Positions 1-9,345 of a stretch of 64,000 nt of DNA are shown here, piece after piece. This stretch comes from Tateyamaria omphalii (GTDB taxonomy: Bacteria; Pseudomonadota; Alphaproteobacteria; Rhodobacterales; Rhodobacteraceae). Both the position numbers and the translations under genes were made by a program. Numbering within the stretch: the stretch's first letter is position 1; each line of letters begins with the position of its first letter. A model generated the notes under the pieces. That model searched no databases. It was not told where the DNA came from and saw only the letters and a list, made by a program, of their open reading frames with translations. The stretch is taken from positions 1-64,000 of the forward strand of contig NZ_BMWT01000012.1 of the NCBI RefSeq assembly GCF_014651375.1. Reading direction: 5' to 3'.

Positions 1-5
1 AAAAA

Positions 6-25
6 AAATTGCCCATGGGCAATTT
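6..25. repeat. Perfect 20-bp palindrome, candidate parS/partition site
   Basis: The 20 bases form a perfect palindrome centred on CCATGG (AATTGCCC arm, then its complement). A near-identical copy lies at 42-59. Both sit just beyond the 3' end of parB, a common place for plasmid centromere sites. Binding by the encoded ParB is inferred. Confidence 0.6.
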
Positions 26-41
26 CCGCGGGCGGGGTCAG

Positions 42-59
42 AATTGCCCGTGGGCAATT
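42..59. repeat. Second 18-bp palindrome, candidate parS/partition site
   Basis: Same AATTGCCC...GGGCAATT arms as the palindrome at 6-25. Only the two central bases break the symmetry. It ends 7 bp before the parB stop codon on the opposite side. Together the two copies look like a small centromere. Confidence 0.6.
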
Positions 60-66
60 TTCCAGA

Positions 67-1056
67 TCAGGCGTCGAATTCGGCTTTGAGATACGCGGAA
101 AATGCGCCTTCAAGCTGGGCGCGGGACATGCCTGCGTCGAACTCAATCTGTATCTTGCGCCCTTTCTGTGCCACCTCAATCCCCTTGTCATGGGCACTGC
201 GGCGATAGATACGGCCCGTCGGTTCGGGCTTGGGTTGCGCGGGTTTGCCTGCACGGTTCAGGCGGCGCATGACCGTAGCGGAATCCACAAATGAACCGCG
301 TCCGGCCCGGGCTTGCGCTTGTTCCCGGCCGATGGCACCAGCCTCTTCCAACACCGGGCGGGAGGTTTCGGGCTGTGCCAGAAGCGGTTTCAATTCGCGT
401 GCATTCCGCTCACGAATTTCGCGGATGTTCGGAAACGCATCGACGATGGATTGCGGCAGCTTCGCCAATTGCAGGTAGCGCGACAGCCACGGCTGGCTGA
501 CCTCTAGCCGCTCAGCCATCGCCTTTTGCCTACCACCGTAGTAGCGCGCGACCGCATCAGCGTAGTCGAGTGCACGCTCGTAGTCTGAAATATCCTCTCG
601 GTCGCGGTTTTCGATATCAGCAAGACGGAACGCTTCCTCGTCTGAAAGCTGCCGCGCCTCAACCAGATATTTGAACTGCGTGTAGTTGTTGGCGCGAAGC
701 CATGAGACGGCAAAGTGACGGCGCGCGCCGCAGATCACTTCGAAGTCGTAGCCTTCATCATCTACGGGCCGCACGATGGCTGGGAATTCCTGCTGACCCT
801 GAGAGCGAATGCCGTCGATCAGGTCGCGGCAGTTGTCCTCGGTCAGCAGCGCGTAGTCGCGGTTGTGCCGTTCCCACATCCGGCAACGGGCGGGATCGAC
901 CCAGCGCAGGGTCTTTTCCTCGACCTCTCCGGCCAGACGATCACTGATCGCAGTGGTGCGTTTCAGGAAGCGGGCACCAGCGCGGTCGGACGCATCGGGC
1001 GCCGCCTCCAAATCGCTCAGAACATCATCAAAAATGGCATCGTGCTTGCGGGTCAT
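67..1056 (-). CDS. parB: ParB-family plasmid partition protein
   Basis: Centromere-binding partner of ParA (329 aa from the chosen start). The ParB nuclease-like domain carries the box II-like motif CGARRHFAVSWL. A helix-turn-helix follows (KAMAERLEVSQPWLSRYLQLAKLP), then a basic linker and a short C-terminal domain. I chose the ATG at 1056 because AAGGAGGGACT lies just upstream and it overlaps the parA stop codon (ATGA), implying translational coupling. An in-frame ATG at 1098 would extend the protein by 14 residues into parA and is less likely. The palindromes right after the gene are its likely target. Confidence 0.92.
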   Translation of the reverse strand: MTRKHDAIFDDVLSDLEAAPDASDRAGARFLKRTTAISDRLAGEVEEKTLRWVDPARCRMWERHNRDYALLTEDNCRDLIDGIRSQGQQEFPAIVRPVDDEGYDFEVICGARRHFAVSWLRANNYTQFKYLVEARQLSDEEAFRLADIENRDREDISDYERALDYADAVARYYGGRQKAMAERLEVSQPWLSRYLQLAKLPQSIVDAFPNIREIRERNARELKPLLAQPETSRPVLEEAGAIGREQAQARAGRGSFVDSATVMRRLNRAGKPAQPKPEPTGRIYRRSAHDKGIEVAQKGRKIQIEFDAGMSRAQLEGAFSAYLKAEFDA

Positions 1057-2255
1057 AGCAGTCCCTCCTTGCGCAGTTGCGCGTGATGGCTTGGCCAAGT
1101 CTTGCGGATCAGCACCTCGATCTCGCGGCAGACGGCATCCAGATAGGCGCGGCAGCGTTTGTGCGTCTCGGTCCGGGTCGCCGGTCCGGTCAGCTCATAG
1201 ACGGTGGACAGGTTCGCCGCGGCATTGTCGATCTCGGCGCTGTCCTTGAGCACCGATTGCAACATGTCCATGGGGAAGACCGCGTCCATCATCCGTTTGA
1301 TCGCCATATGCGCCGATTTCGAGTCATTCATCTTGGTTGCGAGAATCTTAACGAAGGCATAATCGCGCGTACCCCCGTGGCGAGCGAGTTCGTTAAGTGT
1401 TGCGCCCAGCATCTTGAGGAAATGCGCGGTCGAGCCGAAATCGATGTTGTTGGGCGGGGCAGGAATCACCAGCGCATCCGCCGCCCGCAGCACCGACAGG
1501 GACAACATCCCAAGGGCAGGGGGTGGGTCCAGCAGGATAACATCGAACCGGTCCTTGATCGTCTCTAACCCGTTGCGAAGACGGTCCAACACGAACACCT
1601 GCTCCCGCGCCATACGGGCGGCGAATTCGTATTCCGCGTCATAGAGGCCGAGGTTGGCTGGGATCAGCGCGATATTGGGCCAGTACGTGGCGCGCAGCGC
1701 ATAGGACAGATCCTGCGGACCACCGTGGCGGAAAAAGGGGTAGAGCGTGTCTTCCTCCTCATCCACGTCAACATCGGGGTTGAGGCCAAAGACCGACGTC
1801 GTGCTGGCTTGGCTGTCGCAATCCACCACGCAGACGCGGTAGCCTTGCAGGGCGAGGTGTTGAGCGAAATGACAGACCATCGTTGACTTGCCGACGCCGC
1901 CCTTGAAGTTCTGAATGGCGAGGACCATCGCCGGGTCGCTATCAGCACGGTGGGGCAGGGTACCGAACACCTGCCGCATCCGATTGACGTCGGCCAGTGA
2001 ATATCCCGTGCGGCGGCCCGTGTTCGGGTCTTTTTCAGGCATGGGAAGACGGCCATCCGCTTCGGCGTCGCGGATCAGTTTGTCGCTGCGGCCCACCATA
2101 TCGGCGGCCCGTTTCACGTTGAATCGCAGGTCGAGCGTTTTTTGCGCGCCCGGCGCATACAACCGGTCACGCAGTCTGTCGATCACCGTGGATGCGCGGG
2201 TGGCAAGTTTGTCTAACTCATCGAGCGAGACAGGGGGTAGGGCGGACTGCTCCAT
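1053..2255 (-). CDS. parA: ParA-family partition ATPase
   Basis: Walker-type ATPase that segregates the replicon (400 aa). The N-terminal ~110 residues hold a MerR-like helix-turn-helix typical of type Ia ParA autorepressors (KRAADMVGRSDKLIRDAEADG). The deviant Walker A is FKGGVGKST at about residue 118, with VVDCDSQAS (A') and VILLDPPPALG (Walker B) downstream. An AGAGGT ribosome site precedes the ATG. parA and parB form a two-gene operon, divergent from the origin and rep. The upstream region at 2256-2580 probably carries its promoter and operator. Confidence 0.95.
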   Translation of the reverse strand: MEQSALPPVSLDELDKLATRASTVIDRLRDRLYAPGAQKTLDLRFNVKRAADMVGRSDKLIRDAEADGRLPMPEKDPNTGRRTGYSLADVNRMRQVFGTLPHRADSDPAMVLAIQNFKGGVGKSTMVCHFAQHLALQGYRVCVVDCDSQASTTSVFGLNPDVDVDEEEDTLYPFFRHGGPQDLSYALRATYWPNIALIPANLGLYDAEYEFAARMAREQVFVLDRLRNGLETIKDRFDVILLDPPPALGMLSLSVLRAADALVIPAPPNNIDFGSTAHFLKMLGATLNELARHGGTRDYAFVKILATKMNDSKSAHMAIKRMMDAVFPMDMLQSVLKDSAEIDNAAANLSTVYELTGPATRTETHKRCRAYLDAVCREIEVLIRKTWPSHHAQLRKEGLL

Positions 2256-2588
2256 TTCGGACCTCTTTCGGGGGCGTTGGTCCGAATCATGACGGGTGTC
2301 GGCGATTGCCTCAAGTGCAAACTTTTTGAGGGAAGGCTAAAAAAGCGGAACTTGATGGTTGAGACTTCAAAAGTCGGAAAACTGACAACGTCTCGCATGT
2401 TATTGGAAGTCTAGAGGATAGTAAGCGTGATAGAACCCACAATGTATGTGCTTGCTGGTTTTGCGCCCACGGTTGCCACCAGACACCCAGAAAATTCCAA
2501 ACAAAAAGCACCCTTCTATTCTAATTTCATAGTGTTCTTTGTTCCGGGCAGATAAAGCTCTGAAATTACAGGGAAAAGAAGCGTCAGC
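2256..2588. other. parA-rep intergenic region left of the iterons
   Basis: About 330 bases without a credible gene, AT-richer than the flanks. It should contain the parA promoter and perhaps an AT-rich unwinding segment (around 2330-2360 and 2500-2580). I see no clear hairpin or DnaA box that I would defend. Confidence 0.4.
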
Positions 2589-2794
2589 CCTTACATCATG
2601 GGATTGATTGGCTTACGTCTTGGGACGCTAAAACCTACATCATGGGGTCATAAAACTTACGTATCGGGTGCGCTCCAATCCTTACGTTTTGGGTGAGCCC
2701 TGTGGCTGACTCAGCCCTTTGATTTTTGGGTGTATTTCGAATCACTTGGCGGACCCGTTGATTCGCTCCTGCTCGTTTAACCTTACAAATTGGG
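2589..2794 (+). repeat. Iteron array, replication origin
   Basis: Direct repeats with consensus NCTTACRTNNTGGG start at 2589, 2611, 2633 and 2655 (exact 22-bp steps, two helical turns), then at 2680. A degenerate copy lies at 2716-2730 and a further clear copy at 2781. Such an array directly ahead of a Rep_3 initiator gene is the hallmark of an iteron-controlled origin. Steps of 25 bp and more separate the later copies, which may act in rep autoregulation. That functional split is inference. Confidence 0.85.
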
Positions 2795-2875
2795 TGCCTT
2801 CGTTTTCGTGGACGCACCGGGTGCAGACTGTTATTCTTACGTCGCACTACCCGTCAGAGGTAAGAGAAGAGCAGC

Positions 2876-3892
2876 ATGGCGGATCGCCCAACCCAATCCT
2901 ACCGGACCATTGACGCCCGGCCAAATGCGCAAAGCCTGGTGAAGCCGGGCGAGCTGGTGGACCTGGTGGAGGTCACGCCGCTGACGCTGGCTGACAGGCG
3001 CATCTACAACCAGCTTCTGGAGAATGCGTGGGATGCGATTGAAAAGCCGGTCACACATGTAATTTCCAAGTCCGATTTGCGTGGGTCGCACAATTCCAAC
3101 GACAGGGTAGGGGAGTCGGTCGAGCGATTGATGTCTGCCATCGTCAAGGTGAAGGTCACGCATGAGGGCGAAGATGCCATCGAGCGGGTGCAGCTTTTGG
3201 GTGGAAACATCGAGACGACGCGGCGCGACGGGGTGCTCGAATATGAGATCCCGCAGCGGCTGCGGAAGATCATCAAGGACTCGACCGTTTTTGCCCGGCT
3301 TCAGCGTGAAGTGATGTTTGCGCTCAGTTCCAAATACGCGCTGACACTCTACGAGATGATCCAGAAGCGGGGGAACCTTCGCTATCGGTCGTCGGAGAAA
3401 TTTGCGCTGGATGACCTGCGTGGGGTGCTGGGCGTGCCCAAGGGCAAGCTGACCTCGTGGTCGAACCTGAAGCTGCGGGCGATTGAACCGGCCGTGGCCG
3501 AGGTGAATATGTTGTCGGACTACGTGGTTGAGATTGAGCCCGTGAAGACCGGGCGACGGGTCACCCATATCGAGCTCAAATGGTGGCGCAAGGATGGGGC
3601 AGGGACGGCAGAGATGGAGCGCGAGCTGTCCTTTTCCAAGATTGGGCGAAAGGCCCGGATGACCAATACGGCCGAGGATCTGAAGCCCCGGCCTGCATGG
3701 CTTGAGGCCGCAGGTCCGGCGCTACGCACCGAAACTTATGAGACAGCGCGCCTGCGCTATCCGGGTTACGACATCTACCACGTGGAAAAGGAGTGGCGGT
3801 CCTGGTCCGCAGGGAAAGAGCCGCCGCGTGACGCGGACCGTGCCTACCTCGCCTTTTTCCGGAGCTTTGCGGAAAACAACCCGCTGCGCTAG
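2876..3892 (+). CDS. Rep_3 family replication initiator (RepB-type)
   Basis: Plasmid replication initiator of 338 aa with the two winged-helix domains of the Rep_3 family. The first contains ARLQREVMFALSSKYALTLYEMI (about residues 141-163), typical of this family; the second contains YVVEIEPVKTGRRVTHIELKWW (about 214-235). The C-terminal ~90 residues include a tail with DIYHVEKEWRSW. The ATG at 2876 follows AGAAGAG. The iteron array lies immediately upstream, so the protein very likely binds there and represses itself. This assigns the window to a RepB-type extrachromosomal replicon of Rhodobacterales. Confidence 0.92.
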   Translation: MADRPTQSYRTIDARPNAQSLVKPGELVDLVEVTPLTLADRRIYNQLLENAWDAIEKPVTHVISKSDLRGSHNSNDRVGESVERLMSAIVKVKVTHEGEDAIERVQLLGGNIETTRRDGVLEYEIPQRLRKIIKDSTVFARLQREVMFALSSKYALTLYEMIQKRGNLRYRSSEKFALDDLRGVLGVPKGKLTSWSNLKLRAIEPAVAEVNMLSDYVVEIEPVKTGRRVTHIELKWWRKDGAGTAEMERELSFSKIGRKARMTNTAEDLKPRPAWLEAAGPALRTETYETARLRYPGYDIYHVEKEWRSWSAGKEPPRDADRAYLAFFRSFAENNPLR

Positions 3893-3901
3893 CGTGGACC
3901 C

Positions 3902-5842
3902 ATGAACTCCGTTCGTTTCCGTCTGTTGATCCTGGCCCTTGCGCCGATGGTCGTGCTGATGCCGCTTCTGCTGTTCCTTGGCATGACGCGGTGGACGGCG
4001 GATTATGACGAGGTGCTGATCGCCAATGTGGAAAGTGATCTGCGGATTGCGGAGCAGTACCTGTCACGCTTGATGGTTCAGACAGGGGACGAGTTGCAGG
4101 CGGTCGCCGGGTCGGTGGAGTTTGCGCAGACGCCGCCATCGGGGCGTGATGCGTTCTTTGATGAAAAGCGCGCGACGCTTGAACTGGATTTCCTCTACTT
4201 CCTGCCGCGCGCGACCATCACCGAGACATGGCCGGTCATCCAGAGTGCGGCGGAAGGGCAGGGGCGGACCGAGATTGACATCTTTTCCGCAGAAGAATTG
4301 GCGGCGATTTCGCCTGATCTGGCAGAGCAGGCGCGCCTGCCGTTGATCGACACCGAAGCGGCGGTGCCCACAGACCGCACGGTTGAGGATCGGGGGATGG
4401 TTATCCACTCGGCAACGCCAGTGACCTTGCGCGGGCGCGATGGCGTGCTCGTCGGGGGTATCTTGCTGAACCGGAACCTGAGCTTCATCGATACGATCAA
4501 CGCACTGGTCTATCAGGACGGTACTGCGGACGGTTTGAGGCAAGGGACCGCGACGCTGTTCCTGGAGGATGTCCGGGTCTCCACCAATGTCCGTCTGTTT
4601 GAAGATGTGCGCGCCCTCGGGACGCGCGTGTCGGCCGCCGTGCGGGGCAAGGTGCTGGGCGAGGGGCGCACATGGCTCGACCGGGCGTTCGTGGTGAACG
4701 ACTGGTACATCTCGGGCTATCTGCCGCTGACCGACAGCTTTGGGCACTACGTGGGTATGTTGTATGTCGGTGTGCTTGAGGAGCCATTTACCATTGCCAA
4801 GCGCAATGCGTTCCTAGTTATTCTTGCAGCCTTTGTCGCCGTTCTGTTGTTGTCCGCGCCTGTGTTCCTGCGGCTGGCCAAGGGCATCTTTACGCCGTTG
4901 GAACGGATGACGCATACGATGTCTCTTGTGCAGCGCGGCAACATGTCCGCACGCAACGGTGCTGAAGGGGGCACAGGTGAGATTGGAGCGGTTGCCGGCC
5001 ACCTCGATGACCTGTTGGACCAGGTGCAGGAGCGGGACGAAGAGTTGAACGTGCGTGTGGCCAAGCGCACGGAGGAATTGCAGCGCGCCAATGAGAAGCT
5101 GGAAGAGACGTTCCGGCAATTGGTGATGAGCGAAAAGCTTGCTTCGATTGGTGAGATCACTGCAGGTGTCGCGCATGAGATCAACAACCCGGTGGCTGTT
5201 ATCCAGGGCAACATGGATGTGATCCGAGAGAGCCTTGGGGAAGACGGTGTCGCCATCCGGACCGAGCTGGGGCTGGTCGATCGCCAGATTGCCCGCATCC
5301 AGACCATCGTTGGCAAGCTACTGCAATTCGCACGGCCGGGGGAGTTTGCTGATCTGGAGCAGACAGTGCCGCTGGAGCCGGTGATCACGGATTGTCTGGT
5401 GCTGGTCAATCACGTGATCTCGCAGTCCGATATCAAGGTCGAGACACGGTTCGATGCTGTGAATGATGTGCGTATTGATCCCGGCGAATTGCAGCAGGTG
5501 CTGATCAACCTGATTATGAACGCGGTACAGGCGATGGGGTCGGAAGGGGTACTGACCTTGCAGACGATGGACGTTGAGCGCGATGGCAGATCCGGCGTTT
5601 GCATGACCGTGTCAGATACCGGGCCAGGAATAGCAACTGACAAGGTTGATGACGTTTTTGCGCCGTTCTATACGACCAAGCAGGCCGAGGGCACAGGACT
5701 AGGCCTGTCGATCTCGCAGACATTGATCCAGCGGGCCGGGGGGCTGATCAGTGCGCACAACCGCCAGGACGGTGGTGCCTGTTTCGAGATTTGGTTGCCG
5801 ACAGCCGAGCAGGAAACCGACGCTTTGTCTGCCAGCGCGTAG
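3902..5842 (+). CDS. Membrane sensor histidine kinase, orphan, NtrB/DctB-like
   Basis: 646-aa sensor kinase. One membrane segment at about residues 8-28 and a second at about 302-324 bracket a ~270-residue periplasmic domain of the dCache type. HAMP (about 325-378) and a coiled coil follow. The phosphoacceptor motif is GEITAGVAHEINNP (His425), with N box NLIMNAVQAM and G boxes DTGPGI and GTGLGLSIS. It begins 9 bp after rep with only a weak ribosome site (GTGGA). No response regulator is adjacent. The closest NtrC-type regulator in the window is at 50097-51446, so partnership is only a guess. The ligand is unknown; acs lies downstream. Confidence 0.88.
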   Translation: MNSVRFRLLILALAPMVVLMPLLLFLGMTRWTADYDEVLIANVESDLRIAEQYLSRLMVQTGDELQAVAGSVEFAQTPPSGRDAFFDEKRATLELDFLYFLPRATITETWPVIQSAAEGQGRTEIDIFSAEELAAISPDLAEQARLPLIDTEAAVPTDRTVEDRGMVIHSATPVTLRGRDGVLVGGILLNRNLSFIDTINALVYQDGTADGLRQGTATLFLEDVRVSTNVRLFEDVRALGTRVSAAVRGKVLGEGRTWLDRAFVVNDWYISGYLPLTDSFGHYVGMLYVGVLEEPFTIAKRNAFLVILAAFVAVLLLSAPVFLRLAKGIFTPLERMTHTMSLVQRGNMSARNGAEGGTGEIGAVAGHLDDLLDQVQERDEELNVRVAKRTEELQRANEKLEETFRQLVMSEKLASIGEITAGVAHEINNPVAVIQGNMDVIRESLGEDGVAIRTELGLVDRQIARIQTIVGKLLQFARPGEFADLEQTVPLEPVITDCLVLVNHVISQSDIKVETRFDAVNDVRIDPGELQQVLINLIMNAVQAMGSEGVLTLQTMDVERDGRSGVCMTVSDTGPGIATDKVDDVFAPFYTTKQAEGTGLGLSISQTLIQRAGGLISAHNRQDGGACFEIWLPTAEQETDALSASA

Positions 5843-6209
5843 CACCGAGTCGGGCCTCTGTGGCCTCCGTGATTCTGGGTATGCCTCTGTACGTCAGCGT
5901 TGGTTGACAATTTGTCACAGGCCCCGGTGTAAACTTGTCTTACGCTAACAGTATACAAACGGATACCGTTCTATTTTGACGGGAAAATGCTATCCCGCAG
6001 AAAAACATGGGAAAATCGGCCTTGGTTTAAAATAATTTACAAATTGCGTTCGGTGTCAGAACATTCCTTTACAAAAAAACTGTTCAAGACCAGTGCACAA
6101 CGCACGATTTTACAAAACCGTGTATGGTCAACCTCAACAGGCGAGTGATGCACGCCCCGGGTGAAGAAGCCGATGCAAAGCGGATCTGATCCCAAACCGG
6201 AGGAGACCC
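5843..6209 (+). promoter_or_regulatory. acs: acs upstream region
   Basis: 367 bases without a gene between the kinase and acs. It includes an AT-rich stretch at about 5940-6110, unlike the GC-rich surroundings, which fits a regulated promoter with an untranslated leader. GGAGGAG at about 6199-6205 is the acs ribosome site. I could not assign a -35/-10 pair with confidence and see no terminator for the kinase gene. Confidence 0.45.
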
Positions 6210-8183
6210 ATGAATATTCAAAACACGCCGAATTCGGCCGTTTTTCCGCCGTCCGATGAGACGAAGGCCCGCGCCCATCTGGACGCCGAAGGCTATGCCA
6301 AGATGTATGCCGCGTCCGTTGCCGACCCTGATGCGTTCTGGGGTGAGCAAGGCAAGCGGCTGGACTGGATCAAACCGTACACCAAGGTCAAGAATACTTC
6401 GTTCGCTCCGGGCAACATCGACATTCGCTGGTTCGAGGATGGCACGCTGAACGTGGCGGCCAACTGCATCGACCGGCATCTTGAGACGCGTGGCGATCAG
6501 ACGGCCATCATCTGGGAACCGGATGATACGTCCAAGGTCGAACCGAAACATATCACTTATCGCGACCTGCACCGCTCTGTTTGCAAGATGGCAAACATCC
6601 TCGAAGAGCTTGGGGTTCGCAAAGGCGACCGGGTTGTCATTTACCTCCCCATGATCCCGGAAGCCGCTTATGCGATGCTGGCCTGTGCCCGCATCGGTGC
6701 CATCCATTCCATCGTGTTTGCCGGATTCTCCCCGGACGCCCTCGGGGCGCGGATCAACGGCTGTGACGCCAAGGTTGTCATCACCGCCGATTACGCGCCC
6801 CGAGGCGGACGGGAGACGCCTTTGAAGTCAAACACCGACGCGGCGCTGTTGCATTGCAAGGACAGCGTGAAGTGTCTGGTGGTGAAGCGGACGGGCGGTC
6901 AGACGACCTGGACCGACCGCGACTATGACTACAACGAGATGGCGCTTGAAGCGTCTGACTATTCCGCGCCTGCCGAGATGGGGGCCGAGGATCCGTTGTT
7001 CATTCTGTACACCTCTGGCTCGACCGGTCAGCCGAAGGGCGTTGTTCACACCACCGGTGGCTATCTGACCTATGCGGCGATGACCCATCAGTACACATTC
7101 GACTATCACGAAGGTGACGTGTTCTGGTGTACGGCCGATGTGGGCTGGGTCACGGGCCACAGCTATATTGTTTATGGACCGCTCGCCAATGGCGCGACCA
7201 CCATCATGTTCGAAGGCGTGCCCACCTTCCCCGATGCGGGGCGTTTCTGGGATGTGTGCGAACGCCACAAGGTCACGCAATTCTACACGGCACCCACTGC
7301 CATTCGCGCCTTGATGGGTGCCGGGAATGAGTGGGTTGAGAAGTACGATCTGTCGTCCTTGCGCTTGCTTGGCTCGGTTGGTGAGCCGATCAACCCCGAA
7401 GCCTGGACCTGGTATCACGAGGTTATCGGCAAGGGCGCGTGCCCGATTGTCGATACGTTCTGGCAGACCGAAACCGGCGGTCACATGCTAACACCGCTGC
7501 CGGGTGCGACCGACCTGAAGCCCGGATCGGCACAGCAGCCATTCTTTGGTGTGCAGCCTGTGGTTCTCGATCCGCAAAGTGGGGTCGAGCTGGATGGCAA
7601 TGGGATCGAAGGGGTCCTCTGTATCAAGGACAGCTGGCCCGGTCAGATGCGCACCGTCTGGGGTGATCATGAGCGGTTCGAGAAGACCTATTTCGGGGAC
7701 TACAAGGGGTACTATTTCTCAGGTGACGGCTGTCGTCGGGACGCGGATGGCGATTATTGGATCACGGGTCGTGTCGATGACGTGATCAACGTGTCCGGTC
7801 ACCGGATGGGCACGGCTGAAGTTGAGAGCGCGCTGGTAGCACATGCCAAAGTCGCTGAAAGCGCTGTCGTTGGCTATCCGCACGAGGTGAAAGGGCAGGG
7901 CATCTATGCCTATGTTACCCTGATGAACGGCGAAGAACCCAGCGACGCGCTGCGCAAGGAGCTGGAAACCTGGGTGCGGACCGAGATTGGTCCGATTGCC
8001 AAGCCCGACCTGATCCAGTGGGCGCCGGGTCTGCCTAAGACACGCTCAGGCAAGATCATGCGCCGCATCCTGCGCAAGATTGCCGAGGATGACTTTGGCT
8101 CGCTTGGCGACACCTCGACCCTGGCCGATCCGTCGGTTGTGGATGACCTGATCGAGAACCGCATGAACCGGAGCGACACATGA
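6210..8183 (+). CDS. acs: Acetyl-CoA synthetase (AMP-forming)
   Basis: Converts acetate, ATP and CoA to acetyl-CoA, AMP and PPi (657 aa, usual length for Acs). The adenylation motif [12 protein letters not shown] lies near residue 266, and the catalytic lysine motif [11 protein letters not shown] near residue 614 is the site of acetylation control in this family. WQTETGGHM and the [20 protein letters not shown] hinge region are also present. The start follows GGAGGAGACCC. The stop overlaps adk by 4 bp, so AMP production and AMP recycling are translationally coupled. Symporter genes downstream support acetate (or similar carboxylate) use. Confidence 0.95.
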   Translation: MNIQNTPNSAVFPPSDETKARAHLDAEGYAKMYAASVADPDAFWGEQGKRLDWIKPYTKVKNTSFAPGNIDIRWFEDGTLNVAANCIDRHLETRGDQTAIIWEPDDTSKVEPKHITYRDLHRSVCKMANILEELGVRKGDRVVIYLPMIPEAAYAMLACARIGAIHSIVFAGFSPDALGARINGCDAKVVITADYAPRGGRETPLKSNTDAALLHCKDSVKCLVVKRTGGQTTWTDRDYDYNEMALEASDYSAPAEMGAEDPLFILYTSGSTGQPKGVVHTTGGYLTYAAMTHQYTFDYHEGDVFWCTADVGWVTGHSYIVYGPLANGATTIMFEGVPTFPDAGRFWDVCERHKVTQFYTAPTAIRALMGAGNEWVEKYDLSSLRLLGSVGEPINPEAWTWYHEVIGKGACPIVDTFWQTETGGHMLTPLPGATDLKPGSAQQPFFGVQPVVLDPQSGVELDGNGIEGVLCIKDSWPGQMRTVWGDHERFEKTYFGDYKGYYFSGDGCRRDADGDYWITGRVDDVINVSGHRMGTAEVESALVAHAKVAESAVVGYPHEVKGQGIYAYVTLMNGEEPSDALRKELETWVRTEIGPIAKPDLIQWAPGLPKTRSGKIMRRILRKIAEDDFGSLGDTSTLADPSVVDDLIENRMNRSDT

Positions 8184-8806
8184 TGGACGGTGCAACCGTA
8201 GACGCGCAGATCCGTCCCGTGAACGTGATCCTTCTTGGACCTCCGGGTGCGGGCAAGGGAACGCAGGCGCAGCGGTTGGTCGACACGCACGGCATGGTGC
8301 AGCTGTCGACCGGCGACATGCTACGTGCGGCCAAATCCTCAGGGTCCGAGATGGGCAATCGTGTCGCCGAAGTTATGGCGCGCGGAGAGCTTGTGACCGA
8401 TGAGATCGTTATCGGCCTGATCGAAGAGAAGTTGACCGGCAGCGATGCCGCCGGGTTTATCTTTGATGGTTTCCCCCGGACCTTAGCACAGGCCGATGCG
8501 CTTGGTGCGCTGCTGGACAGAACTGGGCACACGCTGGATGCGGTGATCGAGTTGCAGGTTGATGACGAGATCCTTGTGGACAGGATTGTTGGTCGAGCGG
8601 AGCAAGCGCGCGCAGCCGGGCAGCCGGTTCGGGCGGATGACAATGCCGAAAGCCTGAAGCTGCGGCTGATGGAATATTACAAAAAGACCTCGCCGCTCAT
8701 TGGCTATTTCCATGCCAAGGGCGTGCTGCAATCCCTCGACGCGATGGGAGAGATCGACGCGATTGCGGCGACCCTGTCGGGGATGGTGAAGGACGCCGCC
8801 ACCTGA
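8180..8806 (+). CDS. adk: Adenylate kinase coupled to acs
   Basis: Catalyses AMP + ATP to 2 ADP (208 aa). The P-loop is GPPGAGKGT, the AMP-binding segment STGDMLRAA, and [10 protein letters not shown] is also present. The LID (about residues 135-155) is short and lacks the four-cysteine zinc site. The start overlaps the acs stop (ATGA). Most bacteria keep their essential adk in the ribosomal-protein cluster, so this is probably a second copy that removes the AMP made by Acs; that role is inferred from position. The first codons before RPVNVILLG are poorly conserved in the family, so the exact start is less certain than the gene. Confidence 0.93.
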   Translation: MMDGATVDAQIRPVNVILLGPPGAGKGTQAQRLVDTHGMVQLSTGDMLRAAKSSGSEMGNRVAEVMARGELVTDEIVIGLIEEKLTGSDAAGFIFDGFPRTLAQADALGALLDRTGHTLDAVIELQVDDEILVDRIVGRAEQARAAGQPVRADDNAESLKLRLMEYYKKTSPLIGYFHAKGVLQSLDAMGEIDAIAATLSGMVKDAAT

Positions 8807-8885
8807 CGACCGGCGTGTCCTGACAAATCTATCACGCGGCACCTGTTTGGCCGCGCCTGTTCCCCGTGTGCGTGGGGGATGGGGT

Positions 8886-8906
8886 GGTCCCGGCTTGTCC
8901 GGGACC
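8886..8906. repeat. Stem-loop between adk and symporter genes
   Basis: Perfect 8-bp inverted repeat GGTCCCGG / CCGGGACC around a 5-base loop, not followed by a T run. It may be an intergenic palindromic repeat or part of a weak terminator of acs-adk. Confidence 0.4.
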
Positions 8907-9055
8907 GTGTTGCACCGCCTATGACCTGTATCAAAGCACGGACAGTGAACGGTGCGCAGAGTGGAGGAAACATGCGGTGCTCAGGCAGCTTGAGCACATG
9001 CACCGACCGACGGGGCCACGCGCGGTCCCGCACTGAAACCAAAGGAGGAGCCGCC

Positions 9056-9340
9056 ATGGCGGAAGAAACCACAAACATTGCCCGAGCGTCCGAAGCGGAC
9101 AAGGGCTACTGGGCGGCCAACGTCCGCATGATTTTGATCTCACTGGTCATTTGGGCACTCGTGTCCTTTGGCTTTGGCATCATCTTGCGCCCCGCGCTGA
9201 GCGGGATTTCCGTGGGTGGCACCGACCTGGGCTTTTGGTTCGCGCAGCAGGGAGCGATTCTGGTCTTTCTTGCGCTGATCTTTTTCTACGCCTGGCGGAT
9301 GAACAAGCTCGATAAGCAATATGGCGTGGACGAGGAGTAA
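9056..9340 (+). CDS. DUF4212 sodium:solute symporter small subunit
   Basis: 94-aa membrane protein with two hydrophobic segments (about residues 21-43 and 56-80), linked by a region containing FWFAQQGAILVF and ending in YAWRMNKLDKQYGVDEE. This pattern is typical of the small subunit that accompanies the VC_2705-type symporter. The ATG at 9056 follows a strong AAAGGAGGAG; an in-frame upstream extension to 8879 is unlikely. It lies 5 bp ahead of the large subunit and is surely co-translated with it. Confidence 0.88.
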   Translation: MAEETTNIARASEADKGYWAANVRMILISLVIWALVSFGFGIILRPALSGISVGGTDLGFWFAQQGAILVFLALIFFYAWRMNKLDKQYGVDEE

Positions 9341-9345
9341 GAGAG

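Noticed and set aside
2589-2794. Regular short repeats that might be a CRISPR array
   Set aside because: Units are 14 bp with 8-bp gaps at 22-bp steps, degenerate, ahead of a Rep_3 gene, and no cas gene is present. They are iterons.
8879-9055. N-terminal extension of the DUF4212 protein
   Set aside because: The extra 59 residues have no family match, and the strong AAAGGAGGAG lies at the internal ATG.
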